From NCBI RefSeq assembly GCF_019091135.1, contig NZ_JAGXJW010000020.1:1-63334 (forward strand): a stretch of DNA of 63,334 nucleotides, read 5' to 3'. Each line of letters starts with the position of its first letter. The stretch's first letter is position 1. The notes under the pieces were generated by a model that was given only the letters and a program-made list of their open reading frames with translations, was not told where the DNA came from and did not search any database. Both the position numbers and the translations under genes were made by a program. Source of the DNA: Cohnella sp. GbtcB17. GTDB taxonomy: Bacteria; Bacillota; Bacilli; Paenibacillales; Paenibacillaceae. Of the stretch, positions 1-6,104 are shown in pieces.

Positions 1-61
1 CCGCGCTGTGATTGGGTTTTTTACCTCATATACACTTACTTTCTTTTGTAGATATATTTCC

Positions 62-120
62 AGCGGTGAAGCACACCCTGGCAGGACGTCCGTGGACGTC
101 TTGTCGGGGTGTTTTGTTTT
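62..120 (+). repeat. Recurrent hairpin/terminator element, copy 1
   Basis: The element opens with AGCGGTGAAGCACACC, which can fold as GGTG-AAGCA-CACC. It continues into an 18-bp hairpin (73-90 with 95-112, G-U pairs allowed, loop CGTG) followed by a T-rich tract. The short hairpin shares bases with the long one, so the two folds exclude each other. Copies 2 (856) and 3 (55439) keep the 5' motif while the hairpin arms differ. It may terminate a gene upstream of the window or act as an attenuator. Confidence 0.6.
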
Positions 121-141
121 GCCCGGGCGAGGAGGACTGGA

Positions 142-169
142 TTCGGCGGTAAACCCGCTATGTTATAAT
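142..169 (+). promoter_or_regulatory. Extended -10 promoter for the 201-841 gene pair
   Basis: TATAAT lies at 164-169 and is preceded by TG at 161-162, giving an extended -10 (TGnTATAAT). The -35 is weak (TTCGGC at 142-147, 16-bp spacer). The start codon of the first gene lies about 32 bases downstream. Confidence 0.6.
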
Positions 170-200
170 ACGGCTGATCATGCTATCGGAGGTGTCCGAC

Positions 201-458
201 ATGCGATGGAATGAGGTTCAAGAGCGCTTCCCCAATGAATGGGTCGTGCTTGAGGCAACGAAGGCCTATTCCAAGGAAGGACAGCGCTATATTGAAGAAA
301 TGACCGTTATTGATGTCTTCGAAGACTCAACCAAGGCGCTAAAGCGGTACAGCGAACTTCATCAGGAAGCCCCGCATCGCGAATATTGTTTTTTTCATAC
401 CTCTCGTCCGGAGGTTGTGGCGCGAGAGCGATACTTGGGGATTCGTGGTCCAAAATGA
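201..458 (+). CDS. Small protein of unknown function, first of a two-gene operon
   Basis: 85 residues, ATG at 201 chosen because a GGAGGTG ribosome-binding site sits about 8 bases upstream. The protein is soluble, has no signal peptide or membrane segment, and reads as a small alpha/beta fold (VLEATKAYSKEG, then TVIDVFEDSTKALKRYSELH). Its stop codon overlaps the start of the aspartic protease gene (ATGA at 455), so the two are translationally coupled. I do not recognise the family. Partnership with the protease is inferred only from the overlap. Confidence 0.75.
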   Translation: MRWNEVQERFPNEWVVLEATKAYSKEGQRYIEEMTVIDVFEDSTKALKRYSELHQEAPHREYCFFHTSRPEVVARERYLGIRGPK

Positions 459-841
459 AGATAACCGAAAGATACGGACTTCCTTTTGTCAGTATGACGG
501 TTATGTTCAGGGAAAGGCCGTTAACTTTGACCAGGGTATTGCTTGACACCGGCTCCGCCGGTACGCTTTTGAACGCGGATGCCGTGCAACAAATAGGTAT
601 GGTTCCTGAAGAAAACGATCTTGTAGATATGATTCGCGGAGTTGGCGGCGTGGAGTATGTTTACACGAAAAGCATTGACGCCGTTAGGGTAGGCGAATCG
701 ACAATAAAAGACTTCCAAGTCGAGATCGGGAGCATGGACTACGGTTTGGAATTAGACGGTATTTTAGGCTTTGACTTTTTAAAGCAAGCAGGGGCAGTGC
801 TTAATGTTCGAAAAATGGCGTTATGTGTTAACGACGCGTAA
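455..841 (+). CDS. Retropepsin-like aspartic protease domain protein
   Basis: 128 residues starting MKITERYGLP; the ATG overlaps the preceding stop by 4 bases. The motif LLDTGSAGTLL (Asp at about residue 31) matches the catalytic D-T/S-G of clan AA proteases, and LDGILGFDFL near residue 108 matches the second conserved segment that ends a retropepsin unit. One such domain is half of a pepsin fold, so family members act as homodimers. There is no signal peptide, so it is probably cytoplasmic. Substrate is unknown; the coupled 85-residue protein is a candidate partner. Confidence 0.82.
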   Translation: MKITERYGLPFVSMTVMFRERPLTLTRVLLDTGSAGTLLNADAVQQIGMVPEENDLVDMIRGVGGVEYVYTKSIDAVRVGESTIKDFQVEIGSMDYGLELDGILGFDFLKQAGAVLNVRKMALCVNDA

Positions 842-855
842 GCAATCTATAACCC

Positions 856-914
856 AGCGGTGAAGCACACCCTGGCAGGACGTCATTGGACGTCTTGTCG
901 GGGTGTTTTATTTT
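856..914 (+). repeat. Recurrent hairpin/terminator element, copy 2
   Basis: The same AGCGGTGAAGCACACC motif begins 15 bases after the protease stop codon. An 18-bp hairpin (867-884 with 889-906, loop ATTG) and a TTTTATTTT tract follow. Apart from the loop it is nearly identical to copy 1. The next gene's ribosome-binding site (GAGGAGG, about 928-934) lies just downstream, so the hairpin may both end the protease transcript and sit in the leader of the DUF1444 gene. Confidence 0.62.
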
Positions 915-943
915 GCCGAGACATTTTGAGGAGGCGTATTGGC

Positions 944-1789
944 ATGAGGCAGGCAAGATTGTACGATCAGCCGGAACAGTTCGCGGAGATGATGAAGCGT
1001 CATTTGGCGGAAAGCTTGCAGATCGAAGTGAGGATGACGGAAGGAGAGCCGTTGCTGCTGGAGATGGACGACAAGATCGGGAAGGCACAGGTTAGTCTGC
1101 ACAATACGTATCAGACGTACATGGCGGGAGGGGATCTGAATGCGGCCGTCGATTATTTGAACGATATCGTTCGCAGTTCTAAGCTTGCATGCGAAAAGAA
1201 AGATGAGATATACATTCTCGACTCCGATTATATCTACCCTGCGCTGCGGGACGATGGATACGCCGAGGCGATGCGCAAACAGGCGGGCGGTCTGTCGGCG
1301 GAGCGACTGCCGGGACTGCGGGAAGTATATCTGGAAATCAAGGACGGACTCACCAAGATCATCACTACGGAGATGCTGGAGCAGAATCCGGACCTGCGTG
1401 AGGACCAACTGAGAAAGATCGCCTACCGGAATCTCCGGCGGCAGGGCTGGCAGGAGCCGAGGATGAGATTGCCGACGCTTTTGGACAGCTGCATGTTCGA
1501 GGTGTATATGCACGACACGCATCCGGCGGAGTGCCAGTTTTTGGACCCCGAATTGAATGGGTGGATCGGCCGGAAACCTTATTTGGTCGCGTTCACGAAT
1601 CGCAAGACGGTAATCGTGCTTCGCGCGGACGAAGCGATGGACACGCTCCGCCAGGCACAACGTCTGGCGGAGGAATCCGGCTTCCGCACGATGGCGAAGC
1701 GCAGCGTGGCGCTTATGCCGAGTCCGGTGTCGGACCGCGTATATTGGGTGCGGGACGGCAAAGCGGGTCTGCTGCCTCCGCGCAAGTAA
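944..1789 (+). CDS. DUF1444 family protein (YtpQ-like)
   Basis: 281 residues. ATG 944 follows GAGGAGG by about 9 bases. Length and layout fit the DUF1444 family (Bacillus subtilis YtpQ), whose function is unknown. Features include an N-terminal segment with LLLEMDDKIGKAQVSLHNTYQTYM, a central helical region, and a C-terminal LNGWIGRKPYLVAFTNRKTVIVLRAD beta-rich part. No membrane segment or signal peptide. It stands alone between a hairpin element and the convergent WYL genes. Confidence 0.75.
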   Translation: MRQARLYDQPEQFAEMMKRHLAESLQIEVRMTEGEPLLLEMDDKIGKAQVSLHNTYQTYMAGGDLNAAVDYLNDIVRSSKLACEKKDEIYILDSDYIYPALRDDGYAEAMRKQAGGLSAERLPGLREVYLEIKDGLTKIITTEMLEQNPDLREDQLRKIAYRNLRRQGWQEPRMRLPTLLDSCMFEVYMHDTHPAECQFLDPELNGWIGRKPYLVAFTNRKTVIVLRADEAMDTLRQAQRLAEESGFRTMAKRSVALMPSPVSDRVYWVRDGKAGLLPPRK

Positions 1790-1808
1790 GACGCTTGCTT
1801 TGGGCGAG

Positions 1809-2654
1809 TCAAGAGGCGGACCCGGCATCTCCCGGGGGCTGCGGGGCCGGCTGCGAATCCGGTGTTCCCTCGTATCTGGCCAGTGTCCAGGCCGCCGACT
1901 CGCGCATGCGTCGACGCAGCTGTTCGCCTTCGACGATGCGCACCCGGCGTCCCAGGAATCGAATCTTGGACAGCAGGAATTCGCTCTCGTCGGCGAGGCA
2001 GGAGACTCGGATCTGATACAAGTCCAGATTCTCGTCGTAGCTGACGGTTTTGTCGAAGCAGGAGAAGGCGTAGAGGATCCGGGAAAGCTCCGCGTTGTAC
2101 TCGCGGACGATCTCGATCACCGCATGGGTCCGCCGCTCCTCGAGAAGGGCGAATGCCCGGCTTCGCAAATCCTCGAAGCGCTCTGGCGGAAGCGGGAGGG
2201 GCTTCGCGGATACGATATGCTGCAGCTTGCTCGACATGAGGCCGCGGGCATTGTACCAGAGAAGGTACCACTCCCGCTTGACCATATTGTATTCCAGCTT
2301 GACGGGCAGTCCGTTCTGATTGGCCTGGACGCCGCCGTGCTTGAGCCTTGTCGTGAGCCTGATTCCGCTGCCCTCCTGAATCATGCGGCGCAGCGGACGG
2401 AGCAGGGGGTGATAGACCTGCCTTTCCCGGCTTTTGGCTTTTTGTATGATATACGCGCGGCTGTCGATGGAATCCTCGTTCCGCAGCAAATCGCGTAGCT
2501 TTGACAACGTTCCCGCCGCGAACGCGTCGTCGGATGCCGGATGCTCGAGCATCGTTTTCAACCAAGAACGCTCGTGTGTCGTGAGGGCGATCGAATCCGC
2601 TTCGTCCAGCCGCGACAGAATTTGATAATTAAAGATTTTCTCGAACGGGTTCAT
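1809..2654 (-). CDS. WYL domain-containing protein, second of the pair
   Basis: 281 residues, read leftwards. The WYL core is visible as VKLEYNMVKREWYLLWYNAR at about residues 115-134; WYL domains bind ligands, often nucleic acid, and control transcription. No clear N-terminal winged helix is seen, which is unusual because most WYL regulators carry one. Its start overlaps the 3' end of the other WYL gene by 26 bases, so the two are coupled, and it may work as a heteromer with that DNA-binding partner. The pair reads away from the RNA-repair island, so control of the island is a reasonable inference. Confidence 0.8.
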   Translation of the reverse strand: MNPFEKIFNYQILSRLDEADSIALTTHERSWLKTMLEHPASDDAFAAGTLSKLRDLLRNEDSIDSRAYIIQKAKSRERQVYHPLLRPLRRMIQEGSGIRLTTRLKHGGVQANQNGLPVKLEYNMVKREWYLLWYNARGLMSSKLQHIVSAKPLPLPPERFEDLRSRAFALLEERRTHAVIEIVREYNAELSRILYAFSCFDKTVSYDENLDLYQIRVSCLADESEFLLSKIRFLGRRVRIVEGEQLRRRMRESAAWTLARYEGTPDSQPAPQPPGDAGSAS

Positions 2655-3942
2655 AGTAGGCCTGAATCTCCTTCCATTCGGCGATCAGCTCCCGGCGCAG
2701 CCAGGCCGGCTCCAGCACTTCGCAGCTCGAGCCGAAGCTGCGCAGCCACGGCTTGATCTCGTAAATGCCGTTGACCTCGATCTCGTAGAGGAAAGTCGTG
2801 TCCGACTCGTCCGTCAAGACGCCCCATTGGCCTTGGGCCTCGACGCGTTCGCGTACGAAGTTCGCGCCAGCCCGTCCAGGGTTGTAGAATCGCACCCGGA
2901 TCTTCACGCGCCGGTGCGAGTCCGTCACCCAGCTGTGTTCGAGCTCCTGTTCGACGGCCTCGAGGCGCCGGCCGAAGGTTTCCGCGTCTACGGCTTCTCC
3001 CATCTCGATCTGGGTGATGCCCTCCAGGCGATACTTCATTGTGCCGAGCCGGGGACTATGCCCGATCAGATACCAGCGGCCGTACTGATGGTCGTAAACG
3101 ACGCGAAGCGGCAGAGCTGTCTCGACGCGTCCCTCCGTCTCGCGCTCGAACAGCGGGTTCGTGTTCTTGGAGGCATAGTTCTTGCCTTTCTTGGGCGACA
3201 GATAGAGAAAGGTGAGCTTGCGGTGCTCCCTGATCGCCTCGAATATCGTGTACAGATGCGCCTCGTCGAGAATGCGCGTGTGATAGTGGTATTTGTACAG
3301 ATGGACGTCGAAGGTCTCGGGTCCGTAGCCGCGTCTCGTCAGCGCCTTCTTCAGCGTGTCTCGCAGCAGATAGCCCTGAACGGCGGGTACCTGCGTGTTC
3401 GCCATCACGTCGACGTAATCGTAAAGGTCGAGCAGCTCCTCGTCGGCCAACCGATCGATCAGATCGATATCGGCGCGGTACCTGTACGGCCGACCGCCAT
3501 CCATGCGGCGGATAACGCCGACCTCTTCCAGATACTTGAGATCCCCGCGAACGGTCTTCTCGTCGGGGCAAGCATAGTCGGAAGGCATGCTGTCGCTGCA
3601 GGCGTCCAGCAGTTCTTTGGCGGTCATTGCTTCGCCCTGCATCAAGCCGATAAGAACCGCGAGCCGGACGCTTTCCGAATCCTTCAGCGATTTGGACCTG
3701 AAAAGAAATAGCAGCAGCGGGTCCGCGGATTCGTAATGGTTGTATCGCAGACCTTCGGCCAGGTCCTCGGCCGCTTCGGAGGACAGCGCCGTTCGCATGT
3801 CCTTGATGTAGCGCAGCGTCTTGTCGTACGTATGCACGGAGATGCCGAGCCGGTCGGCGAATTGCTGCCTGCTGTAGGCGCCGCCCGCCAGCGCGAGCAT
3901 GCGAAGAAACTGAACCTCTTTATCGAAGCTTTCCCGTGCCAT
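2629..3942 (-). CDS. HTH/WYL domain transcriptional regulator
   Basis: 437 residues. The start at 3942 (MARESFDKEV) was chosen over an upstream ATG at 3960 because AGGAGGTG precedes it by about 6 bases. The N terminus holds a winged helix (FADRLGISVHTYDKTLRYIKDM); a second region (KTVRGDLKYLEEVGVIRR) resembles another HTH. The WYL domain includes VVYDHQYGRWYLIGHSP, followed by a C-terminal WCX-like extension. WYL proteins are recurrent regulators next to bacterial RNA-repair and Ro60 genes. It is transcribed divergently from the first candidate Y RNA. Confidence 0.85.
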   Translation of the reverse strand: MARESFDKEVQFLRMLALAGGAYSRQQFADRLGISVHTYDKTLRYIKDMRTALSSEAAEDLAEGLRYNHYESADPLLLFLFRSKSLKDSESVRLAVLIGLMQGEAMTAKELLDACSDSMPSDYACPDEKTVRGDLKYLEEVGVIRRMDGGRPYRYRADIDLIDRLADEELLDLYDYVDVMANTQVPAVQGYLLRDTLKKALTRRGYGPETFDVHLYKYHYHTRILDEAHLYTIFEAIREHRKLTFLYLSPKKGKNYASKNTNPLFERETEGRVETALPLRVVYDHQYGRWYLIGHSPRLGTMKYRLEGITQIEMGEAVDAETFGRRLEAVEQELEHSWVTDSHRRVKIRVRFYNPGRAGANFVRERVEAQGQWGVLTDESDTTFLYEIEVNGIYEIKPWLRSFGSSCEVLEPAWLRRELIAEWKEIQAYYEPVRENL

Positions 3943-3999
3943 GCGCGCACCTCCTGCCATCTTTGTACCATTGTATCAAGAGAAAAGGCAGGGGAATAT

Positions 4000-4038
4000 G
4001 GAAACTTTTTACGCGTTGCCATACTTTCGCCCTGTTCG
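4000..4038 (+). promoter_or_regulatory. Conserved block upstream of Y RNA candidate A
   Basis: A 39-base block matches 5716-5754, upstream of Y RNA candidate B, at 30 of 39 positions without gaps. Shared parts are GGAnA, TTTTAC, CATACTT and CGCCnTGTTCG. CATACTT ends about 78 bases before the mature-like RNA stem. It could be a promoter for a non-sigma-A factor or a WYL operator; no canonical TTGACA/TATAAT pair is present. It also lies in the divergent WYL upstream region. Confidence 0.5.
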
Positions 4039-4104
4039 ATCGATGCGATTGCTGTGAAAATCAGGTTGTGAAGCCGAGGGCCGCAAGGCAATCGGGGACA
4101 CGGC

Positions 4105-4225
4105 ATCATGGAGGCGCACGGAAGGGTTACTTCGCCAAAAGTTATATTAGGCTCGAAACCTAATCGCTTCGATCATAAAGACAGGATTGAAGCGCAGAAC
4201 CTTTCCAACCCATTTCCTCCATGAT
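4105..4225 (+). ncRNA. Candidate Y RNA A (Ro60-associated)
   Basis: The ends pair perfectly over 10 bp (ATCATGGAGG 4105-4114 with CCTCCATGAT 4216-4225). An asymmetric internal loop follows (CGCAC / AACCCATTT). A second stem pairs GGAAGGG 4120-4126 with CCTTTCC 4200-4206, and TTACTTCG follows its 5' strand. Candidates B and C share this plan and primary motifs. The interior holds a T-arm-like hairpin (ATTAGG-CTCGAAA-CCTAAT, 4146-4164) and a CGCTTC/GAAGCG stem (4165-4170 with 4189-4194). Paired ends with a conserved loop are the hallmark of Ro60-binding Y RNAs. Identification rests on structure plus proximity to rsr. Confidence 0.7.
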
Positions 4226-4245
4226 ATCATTCATACCATTTATGG

Positions 4246-4275
4246 TTGACAGCGTTAATCGTCCGATGCTAGGAT
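4246..4275 (+). promoter_or_regulatory. Sigma-A promoter for the small ORF at 4315
   Basis: TTGACA at 4246-4251 and TAGGAT at 4270-4275 are separated by 18 bp. Transcription would begin near 4282, about 33 bases before the start codon of the small gene. Confidence 0.65.
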
Positions 4276-4314
4276 TACCAGCAACATACTGAATTGGAGA
4301 AAGGAGTGCGGAAC

Positions 4315-4494
4315 ATGCGCGACACGAATTTTATCTATGAACGTCCAGACCATCGCAGCCCGATGTCCCAGATTAAAGGCAGCCAGCGAGAGATAAGCTT
4401 ATTTAACTCGCATGATCTGTATTTCCAATCTCATATCGGCATTCTTTACAGGCGCAAACCCGCTTCGGTTCGTCGGTTGTTTTCTACAGCCTGA
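4315..4494 (+). CDS. Small protein of unknown function within the RNA-repair island
   Basis: 59 residues starting MRDTNFIYERPDHRSP. GAAAGGAG lies about 7 bases upstream of the ATG, a sigma-A promoter lies upstream and a strong terminator lies downstream (4531-4560), so it has its own transcription unit. The composition is polar and basic at the C terminus, without a membrane segment. I recognise no family. Its place between Y RNA candidate A and the tRNA cluster suggests, but does not show, a link with RNA metabolism. Confidence 0.55.
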   Translation: MRDTNFIYERPDHRSPMSQIKGSQREISLFNSHDLYFQSHIGILYRRKPASVRRLFSTA

Positions 4495-4530
4495 CGCCTC
4501 CGGCGACGGCATACATATGCGTACCCGTAA

Positions 4531-4560
4531 AGACTGCTTGTAGCCGAGCGGTCTTTTTCT
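4531..4560 (+). terminator. Rho-independent terminator after the small ORF
   Basis: AGACTGCT (4531-4538) pairs over 8 bp with AGCGGTCT (4547-4554), followed by TTTTCT. It closes the small transcription unit before the tRNA genes. Confidence 0.7.
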
Positions 4561-4735
4561 ATGGCTGAATGCAGCCTTAGAGGAAGAGCCGAGGGCGACA
4601 GGGGTCTTTTTTCATACCTGAACGGCCCCTGCAAAGTACATACCGCGTCAAGCGATATTAAAACGAGGAAAGGAGGCGGCGCGCTCCTGCCATAAGGCAG
4701 GGGCGGGGCCCACGACAACAATCGCAACCTATTAT

Positions 4736-4811
4736 GGAGACCATGGCGAAAAGGCGAACGCAGCGGACTGTGAATCCGCCAGTACCGGTTCGAGTCCGGT
4801 TGGTCTCCCCA
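4736..4811 (+). tRNA. tRNA-His (GTG)
   Basis: The anticodon loop CTGTGAA gives GTG. The acceptor stem has eight pairs including the extra G(-1):C73 that marks tRNA-His, with a GCGGA/TCCGC anticodon stem, T loop TTCGAGT and encoded CCA. The acceptor and D-arm sequences differ from the Bacillus housekeeping tRNA-His as I remember it, so this may be an accessory copy. Confidence 0.92.
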
Positions 4812-4816
4812 TACGA

Positions 4817-4890
4817 TGCCCGGTAGCCAAGCGGCAAGGCAGATGACTTTGAATCATCCACCGCAGGTTCGAATCCTGCCCGGGCAGCCA
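4817..4890 (+). tRNA. tRNA-Gln (TTG)
   Basis: The anticodon loop CTTTGAA gives TTG. TGCCCGG pairs with CCGGGCA, the anticodon stem is GATGA/TCATC, and CCA is encoded. It lies 5 bases after the tRNA-His gene. Confidence 0.93.
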
Positions 4891-4913
4891 TTCGATTGAC
4901 TTTGAACCGCCGC

Positions 4914-4988
4914 GGCGTGGTGGTGAAACTGGATGAACACACGGGCCTTTCACGTCCGGATCTGCGGGTTCGAGCCCCGTCCACGCCT
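4914..4988 (+). tRNA. tRNA-Glu (TTC), atypical
   Basis: The anticodon loop CTTTCAC gives TTC. GGCGTGG pairs with CCACGCC, the D stem is GTG/CAC, the anticodon stem contains a G-U pair (CGGGC/GTCCG) and the T arm is GCGGG-TTCGAGC-CCCGT. Unlike its three neighbours it has no encoded CCA (the gene ends TCTA), so CCA would be added after transcription. Its sequence is unusual for a housekeeping tRNA-Glu. Confidence 0.85.
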
Positions 4989-4998
4989 CTAAATCCAT

Positions 4999-5074
4999 AG
5001 GGTTGTAGCTCAGCAGGTAGAGCGCCCGACTGTTAATCGGACGGTCGCAGGTTCGAGCCCTGCCAACCCTGCCA
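4999..5074 (+). tRNA. tRNA-Asn (GTT)
   Basis: The anticodon loop CTGTTAA gives GTT. AGGGTTG pairs with CAACCCT, the D arm is GCTC/GAGC, the T arm GCAGG-TTCGAGC-CCTGC, and GCCA ends the gene. It is the last of four tightly packed tRNA genes. Confidence 0.93.
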
Positions 5075-5124
5075 ATACGACAAACAAGAAAGGAAGAAGC
5101 CGCCTTGCGCTACAGGTGACACTT

Positions 5125-5721
5125 ATGAAAAGACACGTATACCCCATGCTTCACGAGCAAGTCTTCCGCAATCTCTCCGAACAAAATCTATCGCTCGGCG
5201 ACGTCTTCGAACGCATCCGAAGCTTCATGGCGCGCGATCCGCGCGCTGCGTACCAACTCGTCGTCGGGACGGACGCGCAGGTACACGCTGGACATACGAA
5301 GTTCGTGACGTCCGTCGTGATCCTCCGGCCGGGCCGGGGCGCCTGGTTCTGCTACCGCCAGGTGATCGTTCCGCGGGAGCTGCGTTCGCTGCGAGAAAAG
5401 CTGAGTCTCGAAACGACTTACAGCCAGGAGATCGCGGCCTACTTCGATGCCGGGAAACGGGCTGCGCTGGAGGATATTCTCCTGCCCCACGCCTACCATG
5501 GCGCGAGCCTGGCGATGTTCGTCGATATCGACGCAGGCACGGACGAGAGACGCAACCGGACGTCGGCGATGGTCGCCGAGCTGGTCGGAAGAATCGAAGC
5601 GATGGGGCTGTCGGCCCGAGTGAAACCGGAGGCGATCGCGGCTTCGTCCGTTTCCAATCGCTATACGAAAACGCCGTACAGAGGCGCTCCAGCCTCGAAA
5701 AGGGCATCGAATTTCGGATAA
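5125..5721 (+). CDS. YkuK family RNase H-like protein (DUF458)
   Basis: 198 residues. ATG 5125 is preferred to GTG 5116, with AGGTGA about 5 bases upstream. The YkuK/DUF458 family has a predicted RNase H-like fold. Here VVGTDAQVHAGHTKFVTSVVI supplies the first beta hairpin with its Asp, SLETTYSQEIAAYFD the central acidic helix, and MFVDIDAGTDERRNRTSAMV the later Asp-rich strand. The C-terminal tail is longer than in Bacillus subtilis YkuK. It lies between the tRNA genes and Y RNA candidate B, and the conserved Y RNA upstream block begins within its last codons. Nuclease activity and RNA substrate are inference. Confidence 0.82.
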   Translation: MKRHVYPMLHEQVFRNLSEQNLSLGDVFERIRSFMARDPRAAYQLVVGTDAQVHAGHTKFVTSVVILRPGRGAWFCYRQVIVPRELRSLREKLSLETTYSQEIAAYFDAGKRAALEDILLPHAYHGASLAMFVDIDAGTDERRNRTSAMVAELVGRIEAMGLSARVKPEAIAASSVSNRYTKTPYRGAPASKRASNFG

Positions 5722-5754
5722 ATTTTACAAGTCGTCATACTTGCGCCATGTTCG
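5716..5754 (+). promoter_or_regulatory. Conserved block upstream of Y RNA candidate B
   Basis: This block matches 4000-4038 at 30 of 39 positions without gaps, including GGAnA, TTTTAC, CATACTT and CGCCnTGTTCG. It overlaps the end of the YkuK gene. If it is a promoter, it would drive Y RNA B, Y RNA C and possibly rsr. Confidence 0.5.
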
Positions 5755-5835
5755 CGGCAGCGGATGTGCGCGATGATAGAAGCACAAGCCGACGCTGAAA
5801 AGGCGAGGCGCAGACGCAATAAAGTCATACACGTT

Positions 5836-5962
5836 CGTTGAGGCGCATGGAAGGGCTACTTCGACTTTTAATCGGCCTGTCGTTGGTTCGAGTCCAACTC
5901 CCGCTGCGGCGGGATAGCTCAGATGGTAGAGCAGCATGCCTTTCCGACCCTTTTCCTCAACG
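5836..5962 (+). ncRNA. Candidate Y RNA B with a permuted tRNA-like module
   Basis: The terminal stem is CGTTGAGG 5836-5843 with CCTCAACG 5955-5962. The internal loop is CGCAT / GACCCTTTT and the second stem GGAAGGG 5849-5855 with CCTTTCC 5939-5945, as in A and C. Inside lie, in order, a T arm (GTTGG-TTCGAGT-CCAAC, 5882-5898), a 6-bp acceptor-like stem capped by TGCG (TCCCGC 5899-5904 with GCGGGA 5909-5914), TA at the tRNA 8-9 position, and a D arm (GCTC-AGATGGTA-GAGC, 5917-5932) with GG in the loop. This is a tRNA opened at the anticodon side and joined by a tetraloop where its ends would be. Bacterial YrlA Y RNAs are known to carry tRNA-like domains. Confidence 0.8.
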
Positions 5963-5977
5963 ATGCAGCAAGACAGA

Positions 5978-6079
5978 CGGCGCGAGGCGAACGAGAGGGG
6001 TACTTCGATCTAAGCATAAGGGACGGACACGGCCTTACGCAGGCCTTCCGTGAACCTTCTCGGCCATTTCCTCGCTCCG
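5978..6079 (+). ncRNA. Candidate Y RNA C, compact form
   Basis: The terminal stem is 5978-5987 with 6070-6079 (one mismatch). The internal loop is CGAAC / GGCCATTT. The second stem pairs GAGAGGG 5993-5999 with CCTTCTC 6055-6061; relative to A and B this is a compensatory change that keeps pairing. GTACTTCG follows the 5' strand. The interior is a hairpin (ACGGA...GGCCT/AGGCC...TCCGT) without tRNA-like features. It lies 15 bases after B and ends 25 bases before rsr, so it may be cut from a shared precursor. Confidence 0.68.
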
Positions 6080-6104
6080 CTCTCTTTTAAGGAGGTCATT
6101 TCCC

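Noticed and set aside
5862..5940. Broken tRNA-Lys 3' half followed by a 5' half of another tRNA
   Set aside because: The order T arm, closed acceptor stem, D arm with all stems intact, inside paired Y RNA ends shared with A and C, is better explained by a permuted tRNA-like module than by decay of two genes.
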